In this document: in pieces, positions 12,181-25,560 of the stretch
Position numbering within the stretch: position 1 is the first letter of the stretch
Layout: each line of letters begins with the position of its first letter
Source: Zonotrichia leucophrys gambelii
Lineage: Eukaryota; Chordata; Aves; Passeriformes; Passerellidae
Assembly (NCBI RefSeq): GCF_028769735.1
Contig: NC_088171.1
Coordinates: 132,697,533 to 132,761,532, forward strand
DNA length: 64,000 bases
Reading direction: 5' to 3'
Program-made: the position numbers and the translations under genes
Notes under the pieces: generated by a model
What the model was told of the DNA's origin: nothing
The model's input: the letters and a program-made list of their open reading frames with translations, nothing else
The model's database searches: none

Positions 12181-15100
12181 CAGCTTCCAGAAAGCAGGAG
12201 AGCCACTAAGCACATTTCATCTGGTCCTAGTGCTGCAGAATACTGGGCTCTGGCAGGCCCCTCTGTGCCTGCAGGCTGTAATAGGTGATGCACGGACACA
12301 ATTTATAGTCAAAAATGTGTTGACATTGATTAGATTAGGGGAGGAAGATACTGGAGATTGAATTCAACAGACATCTATATTTTTTCCATAAGACTGGAAA
12401 TAATGAGGATTCGGTATTTAATTGTTGAGTTTGTCACTCCAAATCCTGCCACCTCTTCAGACTTAGATGTGACTTTGACAGCCCTGCCAGACCAATGTTA
12501 CAACATGGGTGTAGGACATCACTCAAAACCTGTCACTTGATGATTTGTCATGTAAGGCACCCACTCCTGATTTTCACAGAATAAAGAAGAGTGTCAAGGC
12601 TTTGCAATGGAAGAAGTGACCTCGCTTTTGTTGCATTTTAGCCTTTTGCCCTCAGCACAAAATTACCTGCTATACCTGCTTTGCCAGCACTGGAAGAAAA
12701 ACGAAGACCTGAAGTTAACAATATGGTTCAAAACCAGTCCACAACAGCTGTGAAAGTAAAATAGAAAGGCAGTATGTGAAAAATAGGTGTTTTTCTTTAG
12801 AAATAGAGTACATATTATAGAGTACATAAATAGTGCACATAGAGTATCAGGAACTGCAAGTACCCACTGTTTGAGGTATCATTGGATATGCTTGCACAAT
12901 TTAGGGAACTACCTTTATTGGGCAGCCAGGAAGGAAGTTCAAGTTTATCTAGGCTCTAGGTACAAGCAAATAAATTAGACTGCCTTGGGGCCTTAGATAT
13001 TTCTCTATTTTTTCCCTCCACTTGGCACTTAGACATTTCTGTGCATACCTGGGAGATTGAGTGCAGGCATTTGAGGCATTCTCTAGGAGTTTCAGGCATC
13101 TCCATCTTTATGAAAGTACGTGATATTCAATTTATTTCACTTTAACTAAGGGCTCTATATAGTTTTATTATGTAGTTTGTTTATTAATTCTCCTCAGCAG
13201 TATTTATTTACCTGTCTAAAAATTTCTATTATTTCCCCCAGCTTACTTATAAAATATTGAACCACATCATCACACTCACCATCTTTAGGATGCCACTGCA
13301 GACCCTCTGGATTGGATAGAAAAGGCCATTTATGGCATTTTTCTGAATGCTCTCATATGCTCTCATGTGTGAATTTTGAATCCATTTGAAATATTGACAT
13401 TGTATGATGATTATTTTTAATTAGGATATTCTTGAGGTACTAAGGTGAAGTGATTCAGTCTAAATATTAAGTCATTGCAGAGATTTTTACCAATGTATAT
13501 AGTAATTTCATTAAAAATATGATTAAATGAATTTGACAAGATGTATTTTTCATGAAACCATATTGATTGGCGTGATTATTTATTATCATAATTTATATCT
13601 GTATTGATTGAACCCCTCATTTGCTGGTCCATTAGTTTGCCTGAGTTTTGATGTCACTCTAACCAGATTATTTCACTATTGCTCTAAGATGAGGTTTCCA
13701 GGAGCCCTCAGGAATCTTTACAGTGTTGCATACAAAAAAATGACAGCAAATATCTTTATTTTCTTGCCAAACAATTGAAAACACATATTATCTGGATGTG
13801 GTGAATTAAGAGACTTTATTTTTTAAATGGTGTTTCACATATTTCTACCTATTCTTTTCATTGTGGTAAGCTTTTCAGCATTATACATTGCCTTTGATTT
13901 TCCACTTAAAATCCCAAAAGCAAGGTGAATTCAGTCAGAAGTTTGGAAAATGATCCCTACATGGCCATCAGAGAAATGTCTGAAGTGTAACAAGAAGCTC
14001 CAGGCAGCCAACAGTCTTCAATCCCACATCTCCAAACCTATGTCTTCCATTCTTAAACTCTCATATGAAAAGTTGATCTTGGTTCCCAAATTTTTGAAGG
14101 ACCTCTTCTTGTTCTTTCATTTCAAAAGACAAGCATTATCCTCTGGGAACCACGGGACATGACAAAGCATGTATTACCGGGCTGTTAATGCACTCTGCAC
14201 TTTGGCTCTGTGCCTCAGAGTGCCCCAGGGACTTGCATTGATGGCCCAGTGATAGGACACACCCCATCGTGTCTTATTGCTTAATTGAACTCCAGACAAA
14301 TTCAGTTAAACCACATATGCTTCCTTTTATGACTACTGCTTTACAGCTTGTATTTCCTCACTTCTTGGGCGCTTTTGGAGGAGTTTGTGTTATTTCAAAT
14401 GTATCTCTTGAAACCACAGATTGTAGAGGCAGAGGTTAAGATCTACCCCTGACCCTTTTCCATCCTTGTGGCAAATGAGGATGTGCTTTGGGACAGGCAA
14501 AACACAAACCTTGAGGTGCACGCCTGGGAAACCTGTAGCAGAAAAGTAGAAGGCATCACAATTCTGTCTGATCTGTTGGCCACAAGACTCACCTTTAACA
14601 GCATGTCAGTCATGAATGTCATGTGGCTGGTATTAATTTAGCATCCATGGTACCCTCATATCAGAAAAAGCACCCCTAGATCATCTGTACTGTTTGAGAG
14701 GTTTATAGTTCTCTAGTCAGGAGGACTGCATGCTGTAGCTGGAGCAATAATAAAATATCCTAATAGACCTTTCCTTTCCCTGTGCTACAGATCAGTATCC
14801 ATGTGAGGAATGCTCACAGCCATTGAGATAATTGCAAATAATAAACCTCAGTCAGGCTGTGATATACCTCAGCATTTCACATCACATTCCCTGAACTTGG
14901 GAAACTGAGGCCAAAAGGACACCTACCTCTGACAAGGGAAAAATGGGAGGCACTGAGCGATACCAAACAGCTTCCACCAACTTTTGGTGACTGGTCTGGT
15001 CAAGGGAGAGTATGGAACAGAAAGATGTGATATTTTTTAGATATAGTGCACTGTTCTGTGTACAGTAAAGTTAATGTTTGTCTGATCAGAGTAAGTTTCT

Positions 15101-17199
15101 GGTGTACATAGTTACTTCTTTTATAGGGCTGAAGTTGATGACTGCAAAGTTTCATAGCACCTTCATGGGATCCTAGACTATGAATCATCTTTGAATGTTG
15201 CGGGACCTCAGGTAATTTCCAACACCATTGCTCCTGCTTGGTGTTAGATTAAACTGTGGATTAATTTCAGTTTTGAGAAATCATGAGTGTCACATGCTCT
15301 GTATACCATGGATGACAAAGTGCTAATGCACACTGCTCAAGTATTTAAAGCATAAATCTTGAAATTAATGATTTAATCAAAACTCTTAAAACCTTAATTT
15401 CAGAATAAAATTCTCAAGTGATCATGATTTGTATAAATTGCTTTTAGACCATGGACACAGTTTGATTGGTTATGCTAATAAAAGAGCATCATCGTGCTCT
15501 TTAGAAAAGAATATCACAACGAAATATGCTTTAGGAAATTATCAACTGTATCTATCTAACTGTCTATAAGGAACCTGGGGGAAATGCAGGGGGTTTAACA
15601 TTAGCCTAAATTAATCTTGATGACACCACGACCAAGGCAAAAGCAGCAATGAAACCTATCTTTGCTCAGTATGACTCCAGGATTTAATACTTTGATTAAT
15701 ATAAAGAATCAACTGGATCTCCTTCTGACTAATAGTTTGTCATTCCTGCTGTCTTCATGAACTGGCACCACTGCAACCAACTCAGGAATGTAGCAAGGCC
15801 TAAAAGAGTCTTGCCAGCTGTTGGCCACAGTGTCTGTTAATAACAACTGCTATTTTTATTGTAAGTCCCTTATTGTATGGATGCAAAAGGCATGGCTGTT
15901 GTCATTTATGCTTAAAATGTGGATTTTTATCTGTCCCAGACACAATGACTTTTTGGGCAGTGTGGTTTGCACTGAATTAATGTTCATAATTTCTGCGGTA
16001 TCAAAGACCATCCCTTTGTGTGTTTCTAAAGCACTGCAATTACTTTGGTGTGTTATTTTTGAAAGAAATTATGTGTACTGACAATTTGAGATGAGCTGAA
16101 AAAATAATTTAAAAAAATAATTAGACACTTGAAGATTTTAGAAAATCAAATACATATTTACACAAAATTTAGAAATGATTGCCTGCCTTAAATTATAATC
16201 TAGGATAGTCTTAAAAGCAAGAGACATTCTGACACTTTCAATGATCTGGATGGATTTGTGTTTTTAATTTCTCTCTCTCAAACTGGTGCTTCAGCATGGT
16301 GGGTCAGTGTGAGGCTGCTCCCCAGCTGATGCTCTTTGGGAGCAGCAAGGGCTGGCTCAGAACAACAAAGTTTACTTTTCCACCAAGACTTTTATGCTGG
16401 TTCATGGAAAGGAGAAAAGCAAGCAACACAACTTTGGCAGCCAAAAGTGAGTTCCAAGGAGGTAACATCATATTCAAGGAGCCTGCTCTACTCATGTGTG
16501 AAGCAGTGTTTCAATTAAAAAAAAAATATATATAAATTCTTAAATGAGGATTATTTATATGAATATATTTTAACTGTATTTCTCCTAAACCAATAACATT
16601 GTATAAATATAGTGTAAAATTATAAGTCAGATTTTGTTCACATTGTAGTTTTAGGAGACATCAGGAAAACTCAGAGCCTCCTTCATCATGTGGTTTTGGT
16701 ATAGGAGCATGTTTCTTGTGTCAGGTATATAATGCCACTCTCCATTTAAAGTTCAGCCACAGGGAGAGTGAGGTGAGACATTATTATGAGCAGTCACAAC
16801 CTAAAGAAAAGAAAATCAGCTAAACCAGTGAGCATTGTCCCAGAAATACAGTATTCCTCTGGAGGGAGGCTTCTATTTCTAGTCTAGACCTTTACCTGTG
16901 AAACATTTTAGGTGCTTTACCACATTGAGGTTTTCAGACTAAAGGTCCCATTAGATCTTGAGGGGTGTCTGCACAGATAGCACCTCATGGTGGCCTTATT
17001 TGAGCCTTTAGTCTGACCACCTCTCCAAAAGATGCAAAGCATCTTCGACTCGGTATTTGCCTACACCTTCATGGGGGCTTTGTGGAAATAAAGTGCAGTG
17101 TGTGTTCTCCTCAGAGGCTTATGTACAAGCTCCTTCTACTGCCTATGAAGAGAGCATTTTGTTGAAGGCTAAAGTTTTAACCCTTCCGCAGAGAAGATA
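12181..17199. other. Non-coding sequence, no gene recognised
   Basis: Five kilobases of unique AT-rich DNA. Open frames (60-86 codons) are scattered on both strands and share no protein-like composition. Nothing resembles a repeat, RNA gene or splice-flanked exon strongly enough to list. Confidence 0.55.
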
Positions 17200-17346
17200 T
17201 TTTAAAGTGTGCAAGAGCAGCTTGGATGGGGCTTTGAGCAACCTGGCCTACTGAAAGGGTGTCCCTGCTCATGGCAGGGGGGCTTGAATCTACACAACCT
17301 CTAAAGTCTGCCTACCAACCCAGACCATCCTATGGTTCTGTGATGC
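17200..17346 (+). mobile_element. CR1 LINE, 3' end, truncated
   Basis: The order of words is that of a CR1 non-LTR retrotransposon tail: 'cagcttggatggggctttga', then 'gcaacctgg', 'gtgtccctgctcatggcagg', a degraded 'ctacacaacctctaaag', then 'ccaacccagaccatcctatg' and the terminal 'ttctgtgat'. CR1 copies are almost always 5'-truncated, and this one keeps only the final 3' UTR, with no coding part. Substitutions throughout show it is old. It is the best single indicator of an avian or other sauropsid genome in the window. Confidence 0.88.
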
Positions 17347-17513
17347 TGAGTGTGGCACATAAGGCACAGCCACCTGCCTGGTAGACATTTTTCTCCATTT
17401 CTGTAGATTTGTCCCGTCATATGTGCTGGCTGGTCACTGTGCCCTGAGCTAGGATATCCCCCTTCATACCCTGCCATGCCAGGCTGTCTGACAGCCTCAT
17501 CTCGTGCTTTATT

Positions 17514-17605
17514 GGGAGGCAGCATGCTGTGGTGCTCAGAGCGCAGGCTGGAGAGCAGAGCGCATGGGATCTCTTCCCAGTGCTTCCCATAGCCACAGGC
17601 TCATC
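17514..17605 (+). mobile_element. tRNA-derived SINE remnant (MIR/amniote type)
   Basis: Reads 'ggcagcatgctgtggtgctc', 'agagcgcaggctgg', then 'catgggatctcttcccag'. This parallels the tRNA-like head and core of MIR-type SINEs (agcatggtctagtgg, agagcacaggactgg, cctgggttctattcccag). The tail is lost or too decayed to follow. It sits about 170 bp beyond the CR1 remnant on the same strand. The assignment is by eye. Confidence 0.5.
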
Positions 17606-20600
17606 CCTAAATTATACCAATCTTCACAGCTACAGCAGAAGGACAGTGATATTTATTTACACAACTCCTAAGCATGTGCAGTAGGCTTGGCAAGACCGTG
17701 CAAATTAATTCCTGCTAATGAAAGTTTGGGTTTTTTAATATTTCCCTTATGCTGTGACTCTGCCCTTCCTGTCATCACTTCTTATGCACATGAATTTGCC
17801 ATTATGCCAGCAGCAACTCTGGGTCTTCACTGCTGCTGGCTGGTTATTTGAGCTGTGGTAATAACCAGAGGAATTCAGGCTTCACTGTGTCATACTCTCA
17901 GAATGGGAATTATCTCTACAATATGTAATCACTGCCCAAATGGAAAGATGTTTTAGAGAAGAATTTACAATATAAGGCCTTTATTCTGCAAATAGTAGTG
18001 CACTGGACTACTTTGATGAACAGGAGCAACTTCTGACTTAAGAATATGAAAACTAAATAAAAGAGTATTTCTTTTCCAAAACTGATAGCAGTGGATAAGA
18101 ACGTGGTTTGAAAGATGGAGACCAAGTAATCAGATGCATAGAGATTTTCTGCTCCAAAGTTCATTAGTTTAAGTTGTGGTCCAGTGAAACCAAGTCTTTC
18201 TGTAGAGAGTCATATTAACATTTGTGTTATAATTTTTGAGGGTTGCAAGCAAGAGCCAGAATCTTCTGCTTTGCCCACCATAAGACATATGCAGCTCCGG
18301 ACACACAGCCCTGAAAGATAGCACAGTTAAAGAAAGGTGATGTATTTCTCTGTGGTGGCAAATCATATTGTTTAATAGCTCTTGTTGGCTTAAGAAGAAC
18401 CAGATGGATTAGCAGTAACAGAGATGAAAGGTTTAACTAGTCAGGCAGGAACCATGGAGAACCATAGCCCATGGTACAGTGCTTACTGGATAGATAAACA
18501 GTTGTATGGCTAATCACAGAGGATGGTAGGAAAACCATTGATTACCAATGGAAAACCATTATGTTTTTTCATGGGAAAATGTTTCTTTTTTGCTGAATCA
18601 AGAGTGTTTTTGCAGACTCAGAAGAAATACAGACTGAGTTCTGGCATATCCATGCATCCTGGCAATCCTGACCAGTCTCCAGGATATTTATTACCTCCTC
18701 AAAAACCCAAAAAGTTTGACAGCTCACATTTTCATACTGATGCGACCAAAATCACATTCTGAAACTTGAAAGTTTTTCACAAAATGGGTTTGTTTACCAG
18801 ACAGCCCTATAAATAATATTTCTCAAAGCTGTGTTTGACAAGCATGATATTGTTAATATGGCTCCCGCTGGTGTGTCATCCATGGCCAGGTTTTCAGAGA
18901 AATGTCTGTACAGCAGAGCTATTGAAAAGCTCTGTATATGAGCTGCAGATACCATTTCTTTTGGAAAACTGTCTGCTTGCAGGGCAGTTAAGAATAGTGC
19001 CAAGTCAATGTTAAATCATCATATGGGAAATGGTTAACAAGACAGCTTTCCTTTCTACCTCCCATCTAATCTCTGCCAAATCAATCCACCACCCAAGACT
19101 GGAAGTTGAAAATGTAATAAACAGGTCCACGGTGAAGGATTGCACTATACCTGTGCCTGGAGCGGTTCTCTCTTCATCTCTCTTCACCAGCAGCATGCCC
19201 TCCTATTACCCAAGGGAAAAAATTAAATATTCAGATTGTTATTATTTATTTAGAGGACACAGAAAAAAATCAAACCAAGTCAATATTTATCCATCTGAAA
19301 AAAAGCCCAGTATATGACAGACGCTTTATTCGGGCTAAATTAGTAGACACATGTCTCAGAGAAATGTTGTTGTTGTTGATTTATTCTTTTGTCCTTCTTT
19401 CAGTTAAGCTTTCCTCAGGTGTTTTTCAAACCACAGAGCTTCTAAGGCTTCTGCAAAAAGTCTATTTTTTACAAAATTGCATTAGCTCTTTAAAATATAC
19501 AGGAAAGATGAACTCATCTAATAACAACCTCGGAAAATAACTGCAGCTGAATATAAATAAAATTAAATTTTCACAGAGGAAAAAGCCATTTCAAACTATT
19601 TTTTCCATATAATCCATACCGCAGATACTCAATAATTCAGTGAGCTTTCAGGCAATATAAGCCAATGTTGACTCATTAAATGCATTAGCTATAAAATGCA
19701 TCTCTAGTAGGAAGGATGAGAAATGATTTGCGTTCTTCTCTTTTCATCATTATTCCTTAGTGGCTTTAGTTTTAGGTTTTGTTTTATTCTTTTGGGTTTT
19801 TTTTTTCACATTTCACACTTTATAAAGAATGCTTTACAGAAACTTCAGGAGCTCTAGTACATCATTAAAAAATAAAAACCATTTTCTTCCTTACCAGAAA
19901 CCTGACCATGAGCAAAATTGTCCTGGTTTTACTTAATACAAATGCTGACAGAAATTAAATTAATGCTTAATTAATCCTTCAGAGATGGCCAGCCAAACAA
20001 AAACGTGGAAAACTAAACTGGTAGGGCCAGGAATGAGGAACTCTTCCAGCCTGGCAGGGCCCAGTTGTGCTGGACTTTGACAGACACGTGAGACAAAGAA
20101 CAAAAAATCTTAATAAATAAAAAGTATCAATTATATTAATTTGAAAATTCCCCTCGTCTGTGAAGGGGTTGTGATTTGCAGGAATTTTGCAGGAATTTTG
20201 GCATCAGAGTGCCAAGTTTTCAGTCTGTTAACTGGATTTCTGGCATTGACCAGCTATATCTTGTTAGGATGTTCAAAATTATTGGATTGCAGCTTCTGTA
20301 TGTGGAAAACTGAACATCAACCCCTAATATGACAGTTGTGATTCATATATTTCAGTTGTTTCATATAAATCAGTTGTGATTCAGGTAGGATGATATAAGA
20401 GAACATGGACATCAGAAGTTAAATGATGTAGGAAATTATGTAAGTTGCGACTATTCAATAAGTAAATAATTAAAGAAATAAAAGCAAAACAACCCTAAGG
20501 CAATACATATGGGTCTTGGCATATAACCCAGCAAAAGAAAGCTGGGTAAGACCAGCCCCAGATGAACTGATTTTTTTGGTTACCCACATGTTTCTCTTCA

Positions 20601-20989
20601 GTGCCACATAAGGAACAAATAAACAATATAATTTTGTCTGGTTAAGTAAGGTGAGTTGGCTAAGCTAAGAATCTGGAATGCTATTACAAGTGCATTAGGT
20701 TGGTTAGTCACTCAAAAAGGATTTAAAAAATCAGCCTCCTAATGCCCCTTTGTTTGCTCCCCTGCTCCAAGAAGCCATTCATTTCTCCCTCTAATGCCTA
20801 AAGAATTATTTTCACATTCTCGTCGATTATTACTTCAGTGTGAAACCATTGTCTGCAATATGAGTTCAGCTGTTATCTACTCCCTAAAAAAAAATTATTT
20901 CCACATTTGCTATGTAACAGCCTGACAAACAAATAACACCTGCAGAGGATCATGCTCAATAAAGAAAGGGAAGAAAAATAGGTGGAAAG
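17606..20989. other. Non-coding sequence; 19480-20010 has enhancer-like texture
   Basis: Unique DNA. A small exact duplication (11-bp unit TTTGCAGGAAT, twice) lies at 20175-20196. A short hairpin (ACCCAGC...GCTGGGT) lies near 20527-20548. The part 19480-20010 is repeat-free, AT-rich and dense in TAAT, AATTA and ATGCATT-like words, as is typical of conserved non-coding elements, but I could not test conservation. No gene is recognised. Confidence 0.4.
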
Positions 20990-21420
20990 CATGAGAATTC
21001 CACTAATGCTCAGTGATTGATCTTGTCAGTACGCATTGCCTGTCAGAGCACATTGCCCCAGCACAAGCACACAGCACTGAGGAACCAGCAGCACGGGAAA
21101 GAAATGCATTTCTGTATAGATCACAGCCAGACACCCTCCCCCAGCTTTCTGAGTGGAGCTTGATTGTCAGCATTATACACACGCTCAGACAATGCTTTCA
21201 ATAGACGCCTTTTTGGAAGACAATTGCAGAAAGCATGATAACGGGATTTGTCACCCTGATGTGGCTGCTGTTTCAGCAGGCATTATAATAATGAAAGGAA
21301 GTTTTACTAATTGAAAATGTGAATGAAATTCAGCTGTCTTTTTATTTTAATTCTTTTGGATGAAAGCCAATTAAGATCATCTGTCTAATGCATCTATTCA
21401 CCCCTACTTCAACAATGTGT
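20990..21420. promoter_or_regulatory. Possible conserved non-coding element
   Basis: A repeat-free block of high word complexity with CATTATAATAATG, CTAATTGAAAAT, AGCCAATTAAG and similar TAAT/ATTA cores, plus TTGATTGTCAG. It carries a chance 63-codon frame (21013-21204) only. The texture resembles distal enhancers of developmental genes. This is inference, with no conservation data. Confidence 0.2.
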
Positions 21421-24400
21421 CATTTATAATGGATGTCTAATAAACTCAGTCTTCCCAGGACAGAGAGCTGAGCATACAAAACAACTAGTGAGAAATATTA
21501 ACACATACCTGTAAAGTATTTTGTAAGGATTGACCAAACCCTTAAAATGGCTGAGTTTATTTTCCACAGCATGACTAAGAGGAATTAACCTGCTCATCCT
21601 CAGCGGGGAGTGGTTTGGGCACATCTGTGTTCTTCCACAACTATTCTGCACTAGTGGTCCTAAGCACATCGTGGGACATCAATATTCAAGGCTATTAGAT
21701 ATCTAATAATTTAAACAGTACACAGCATTTTTGAGGAAAATAAGTCCGAGTGCAACATCACCTGTGTGTTTCATCTCATTTCATCTCTTTACTCACGTGT
21801 TTCTGCCTCCGTGAGGCATCTAACTCTTGGGCTCTTCTCACTCACAAGTGTGGCTCAGAGGGGGAGGTCTTGTGGAGGGAAATTGATCACACTCAGCCTG
21901 TGTCCATTGTACACATCTTTCAGGTGTTTTGCCCTAGATTAGTCTGGTTGTGTGGACTGAAAGCCTATTAGTGGCATTAAATGCTTTTCTAGAGCTCATC
22001 TTACAGCTTGGTTTAATGCATAAATAAGCCAACTCACATCATTCAAGACAGTGCTGCAATGCAAAGAAAATGCAGTACATGAAGGCAACGTGCTTCAAAA
22101 GGACATGCACAATATGGATTGAAGTGTAACAGTAGAAACAAAGACGCTCAGAAGAGAACCAGCATGCAGAGAGAGAAGTTTGAATAATCCTAGTGAAATA
22201 AGTAAAAATGCATCTTATAACTGGTTAAATATAGTGTTAGCAATAGGTATGGTACACAAATATGAAAGTCCAATATTTAGACCTCTGATATTATTAGGAC
22301 CCTTACAGAAGGGGTGGTTGTAAAAACATTGCAAATGTTCATGTGAAAACACTGCCTCTATAAGATGCACGTTTTCACTATGTAAAAAGCCACTTAAAAA
22401 TGTCTGTGTTAAACATTAAAGCTTGTCTGTTGCTGTCACCAGTGCTCCTTCTGTGTCCATCTCTGCCACCACTTTTTCTGCTTTGGCTGTAGCAGTGTAA
22501 CACTGGTTACAATATCAGGAACCTGATTAAACCATCTTTTAGGGGGGTAGAGTAATAAATGCATTATTTTTAAAAACTTTAAAAAAAATCTCCTCACTGA
22601 AATTCTTCTGTATTTTTTTTCTGCAGATACTCTAGACTATGATTTTAGTGGAAGAAACTCTTGCCTAAAAATGTTTGAGTAAAGTCTCAAAGTATATCTT
22701 GCACATGAACTTCTAATTCATCCATGGCAAGAGTTTGAGTAAAGTAGGCCAGGAAAAGCCTATTCAAAGGTTAAACTCATCCAGTCAGGCAACAGAAACC
22801 CTTCCCACTTCTTTCTCCTCAACTAGAACAGACCAGATACAAAAGAATTAAAATCTTGCTCTTGGGTACAGGGAAATCAGCCCCAAGCCGAGCATTAATT
22901 TAAAATTACTATCTCACAAACCCCTACACATAGCAAGAACATTCAAGATCCTCCTAGATCATTTATAGACAATATAGAAACAGAAATAGGACACAATGAA
23001 TTGAATCTACTACAGTGAAATTATATGACCAGCTGTGGGTCCACCAGAAAGCCCTTTTTGCTGCAAACACCACCTGTGAGAGCAGAAGGTTTTTTGGAAA
23101 GGAGAAGCTCAGACAGATCAGCAAAAAGGCCAATACCAATCACAGTACATCTAGGTTCATTGCTTGACTCGTTAGGGAGGTTTTTACCTCAGCTCTTTGT
23201 GTTATTATTAGCCTTACAAGAGTAATGTGGGATTAAATATTTCTCCATGCTATACCTGTGTATGTACTCCCATTGACCTTTCTGTTCTGAACTCCAATTT
23301 AAATTAATTCTTTATTAAAACCACTATAAAAGTGAAATATATGGCTCCACAGATTAAATTCATATTTGCTGATGTAGTGAAAACCTTACTTTGGAAGTCA
23401 CCATCCAGGCTCACCTGAATTGTTAGGCATCTATATTTGTATGCCTCTGCCAGACTTAGATCATCAGATACTTCCCAAATTGTTGAGCCCTATGGTAACC
23501 CAGAGAAGTACTTCCTTATATTTTTCTGTTAAAACTGTTCCACCTGCATGTCCCTACCAAATACTCATTTGGTCCTAGATGAACAAAGTTTAAACTCTTA
23601 CAGAAGAAAAGTTAGTTGACCGAGATTATCTCATGCAAAAACTTTGGGTCTTCTGTATCCTAAGTTTATTGACTGTGCTTTTTGGTTCAAAGAAAATAAA
23701 CTTCCCCAAGATCTTCTTTTGGTTTATCTTTTTGATGGTCATAGCAGTTCAGGCTTTGCAGTTCTGAGTACCCCAATGGACTCTGGTATAAAGCACACCC
23801 ACTCTACTCAGCTCTGCTGTAATAATACATTGTTTGTATATATCCCGACTTTTCCCAGACATCTGTGGAATAGATTTATGGAGCAAATGCAAAGTTCTGG
23901 GCAATCCAGATCTTCTAGGATTAATGAACAATTTTTAAGGATCCGTATTTTCCATTTCAGTCCCTAAAACAGTAATGAAGGTCTTTAACTTGTGAATTTA
24001 GACCCTGGACCTTCTAAATAAGGATTTATTTGGTAGAAGCATTTCAGGGCAAGATTTCAAAGGAGAACAATGTGCATATCTAGTATGTATCAGAGAGGTA
24101 GCCCTCACCTTCCTCTGCATCCCAAAAATCTCACCATCTCTGACATCATAAAAGTTTTGGAGGATCCTGTTTGAAACTCTGGTAAATGTACAGTGCAGAC
24201 TGGCATTACTTGAGATCAGAAGGGGAGATGCAGAGAGTGAGATGATGTTTTGAAGCAGTGGGGTGAAAATATAACCTTGCAGAAGCATTTTGACTTTGTA
24301 TAGTATTAATATAGCGCTATATTTCTGAAGTGCAGTGAAAATACCAAAAGCTTTATCATGGTTTGTTAGGATTGCTAGAGCTCTGTCTGAGTGATGTTCT

Positions 24401-24609
24401 ACAGGGAGACTCTGTAGCCTTTAGATATAGCCCAGATGTTGGTGTCTGGAAGAAAGCTGTGCCAAACACTGGATTATGCATGGGATAGACAGAAGGCTGT
24501 GAGGAGGACTTGGGACAGGGGAAATGATAACCTATGTTTTACCTTCTTTGATTATGACTCTTCTCAAGAATGCATCACAGAAACAGTCAGACCTATAATT
24601 TGCACAGAT
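21421..24609. other. Non-coding sequence, no gene recognised
   Basis: Unique DNA. A 13-nt word, GTTTGAGTAAAGT, occurs at 22673-22685 and again exactly 60 bp later at 22733-22745. A 14-nt perfect palindrome (ATATAGCGCTATAT) is at 24309-24322. The 107-codon + frame at 23644-23967 has no recognisable features. Confidence 0.5.
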
Positions 24610-25560
24610 GGTTGGAGCTCTGAATAGAAAGGCAAAGAAAGAGAAGTGAGTTTAGATGAAAAAGAGAAGGAAAGGTGGCCTGAGTGTGACTCATCACTTG
24701 CCTCTGCTGCTTTGAAACCTGGAAAGAAGATAACACAGAGTTTCTAAAGAGTATGTTGTATGAACAGAGATGAGGACGTTAAGAAAGAAAATATTTCATT
24801 ATCTTTAAGGCCACGAGGTATAAATCTTCACTATCTCTGCTTGCAGGCCTTTACCAGCTCAGGTGCCACTGCACTAAAGAACAACACATGGTTTCAGGAA
24901 ATTTCTGTGAGGACATATTATTCTGGAAAAGTTTTCATTCACAAAGGTGGGACAAAGAGGGTGAGAGTTGTTTGGAAAATGTTGTTGAAGATTTTCACTG
25001 GGAGCAGTTCACCAAGACCAGATGGTATAAGCCAGTGAAGAGAAATTACTTTGACAGTGGAGGAGAGGCTCTTTGAAGAGCAGTAGCACATAGTGCATCA
25101 AATAAGTTTAGAGATGAATAAATGGAGTAGTGGTGAAGGACGAAAATGTGGGTGGTTTTAGCAAAAGACAGAAAAAAAATATTATCCCATAAACATGCAA
25201 GATGGAAGAGACCAAAGAGGCACCAGATGGAAAGTTTAAGTTCTCATAAGAAAATGAAGGATATGATGGACAGCATATGTAATGGAGAGCAGGTCAGGAG
25301 ATGCTGTTATTGCATTAAGTAGAAGGTTTGAAGGAGAACTGTAGGTAAAATAAGAACCTCCATATACTGTCAAAGGAAAAGAGAGGAAGAAAGTAGAGGG
25401 GGGCTATTACTTGTGACGTTTCCCCCATTAAAAACTGATGCAGTACAATGTAGAAGGAGGGTGTGCAGCAATGTATAGCTGCAGTGAATTGTTGAGGTGG
25501 CTTTAGGCAGTCAAGTGAATCGGGATGGAGCTACAAAGGTAGAAGAGCTGAAGAAGTAGA
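24610..25560 (+). other. Purine-rich block with a candidate exon
   Basis: The + strand is markedly A+G rich for almost 1 kb (many GAAGAG, AGGAAG and AAAGAGAAGG words), unlike its surroundings. A + strand open frame of 92 codons lies at 24760-25038. Possible readings are a transcribed region rich in exonic-enhancer words, a decayed retroelement coding strand, or simple drift. I recognise no protein in it. Confidence 0.3.
24847..24960 (+). other. Candidate 114-nt exon, phase 0 to 0
   Basis: Acceptor 'cactatctctgcttgcag' ends at 24846 and donor AGG|GTGAGAG begins at 24961. The enclosed 114 nt (38 codons) is open in the same frame as the surrounding 92-codon frame, and both ends fall between codons. 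The predicted peptide has no domain I know. A non-coding RNA exon or chance remain possible. Confidence 0.15.

Noticed and set aside
13000..13100. Possible second MITE-like piece ('cacttagacatttctgtgc')
   Set aside because: Too few ordered words to separate from chance.
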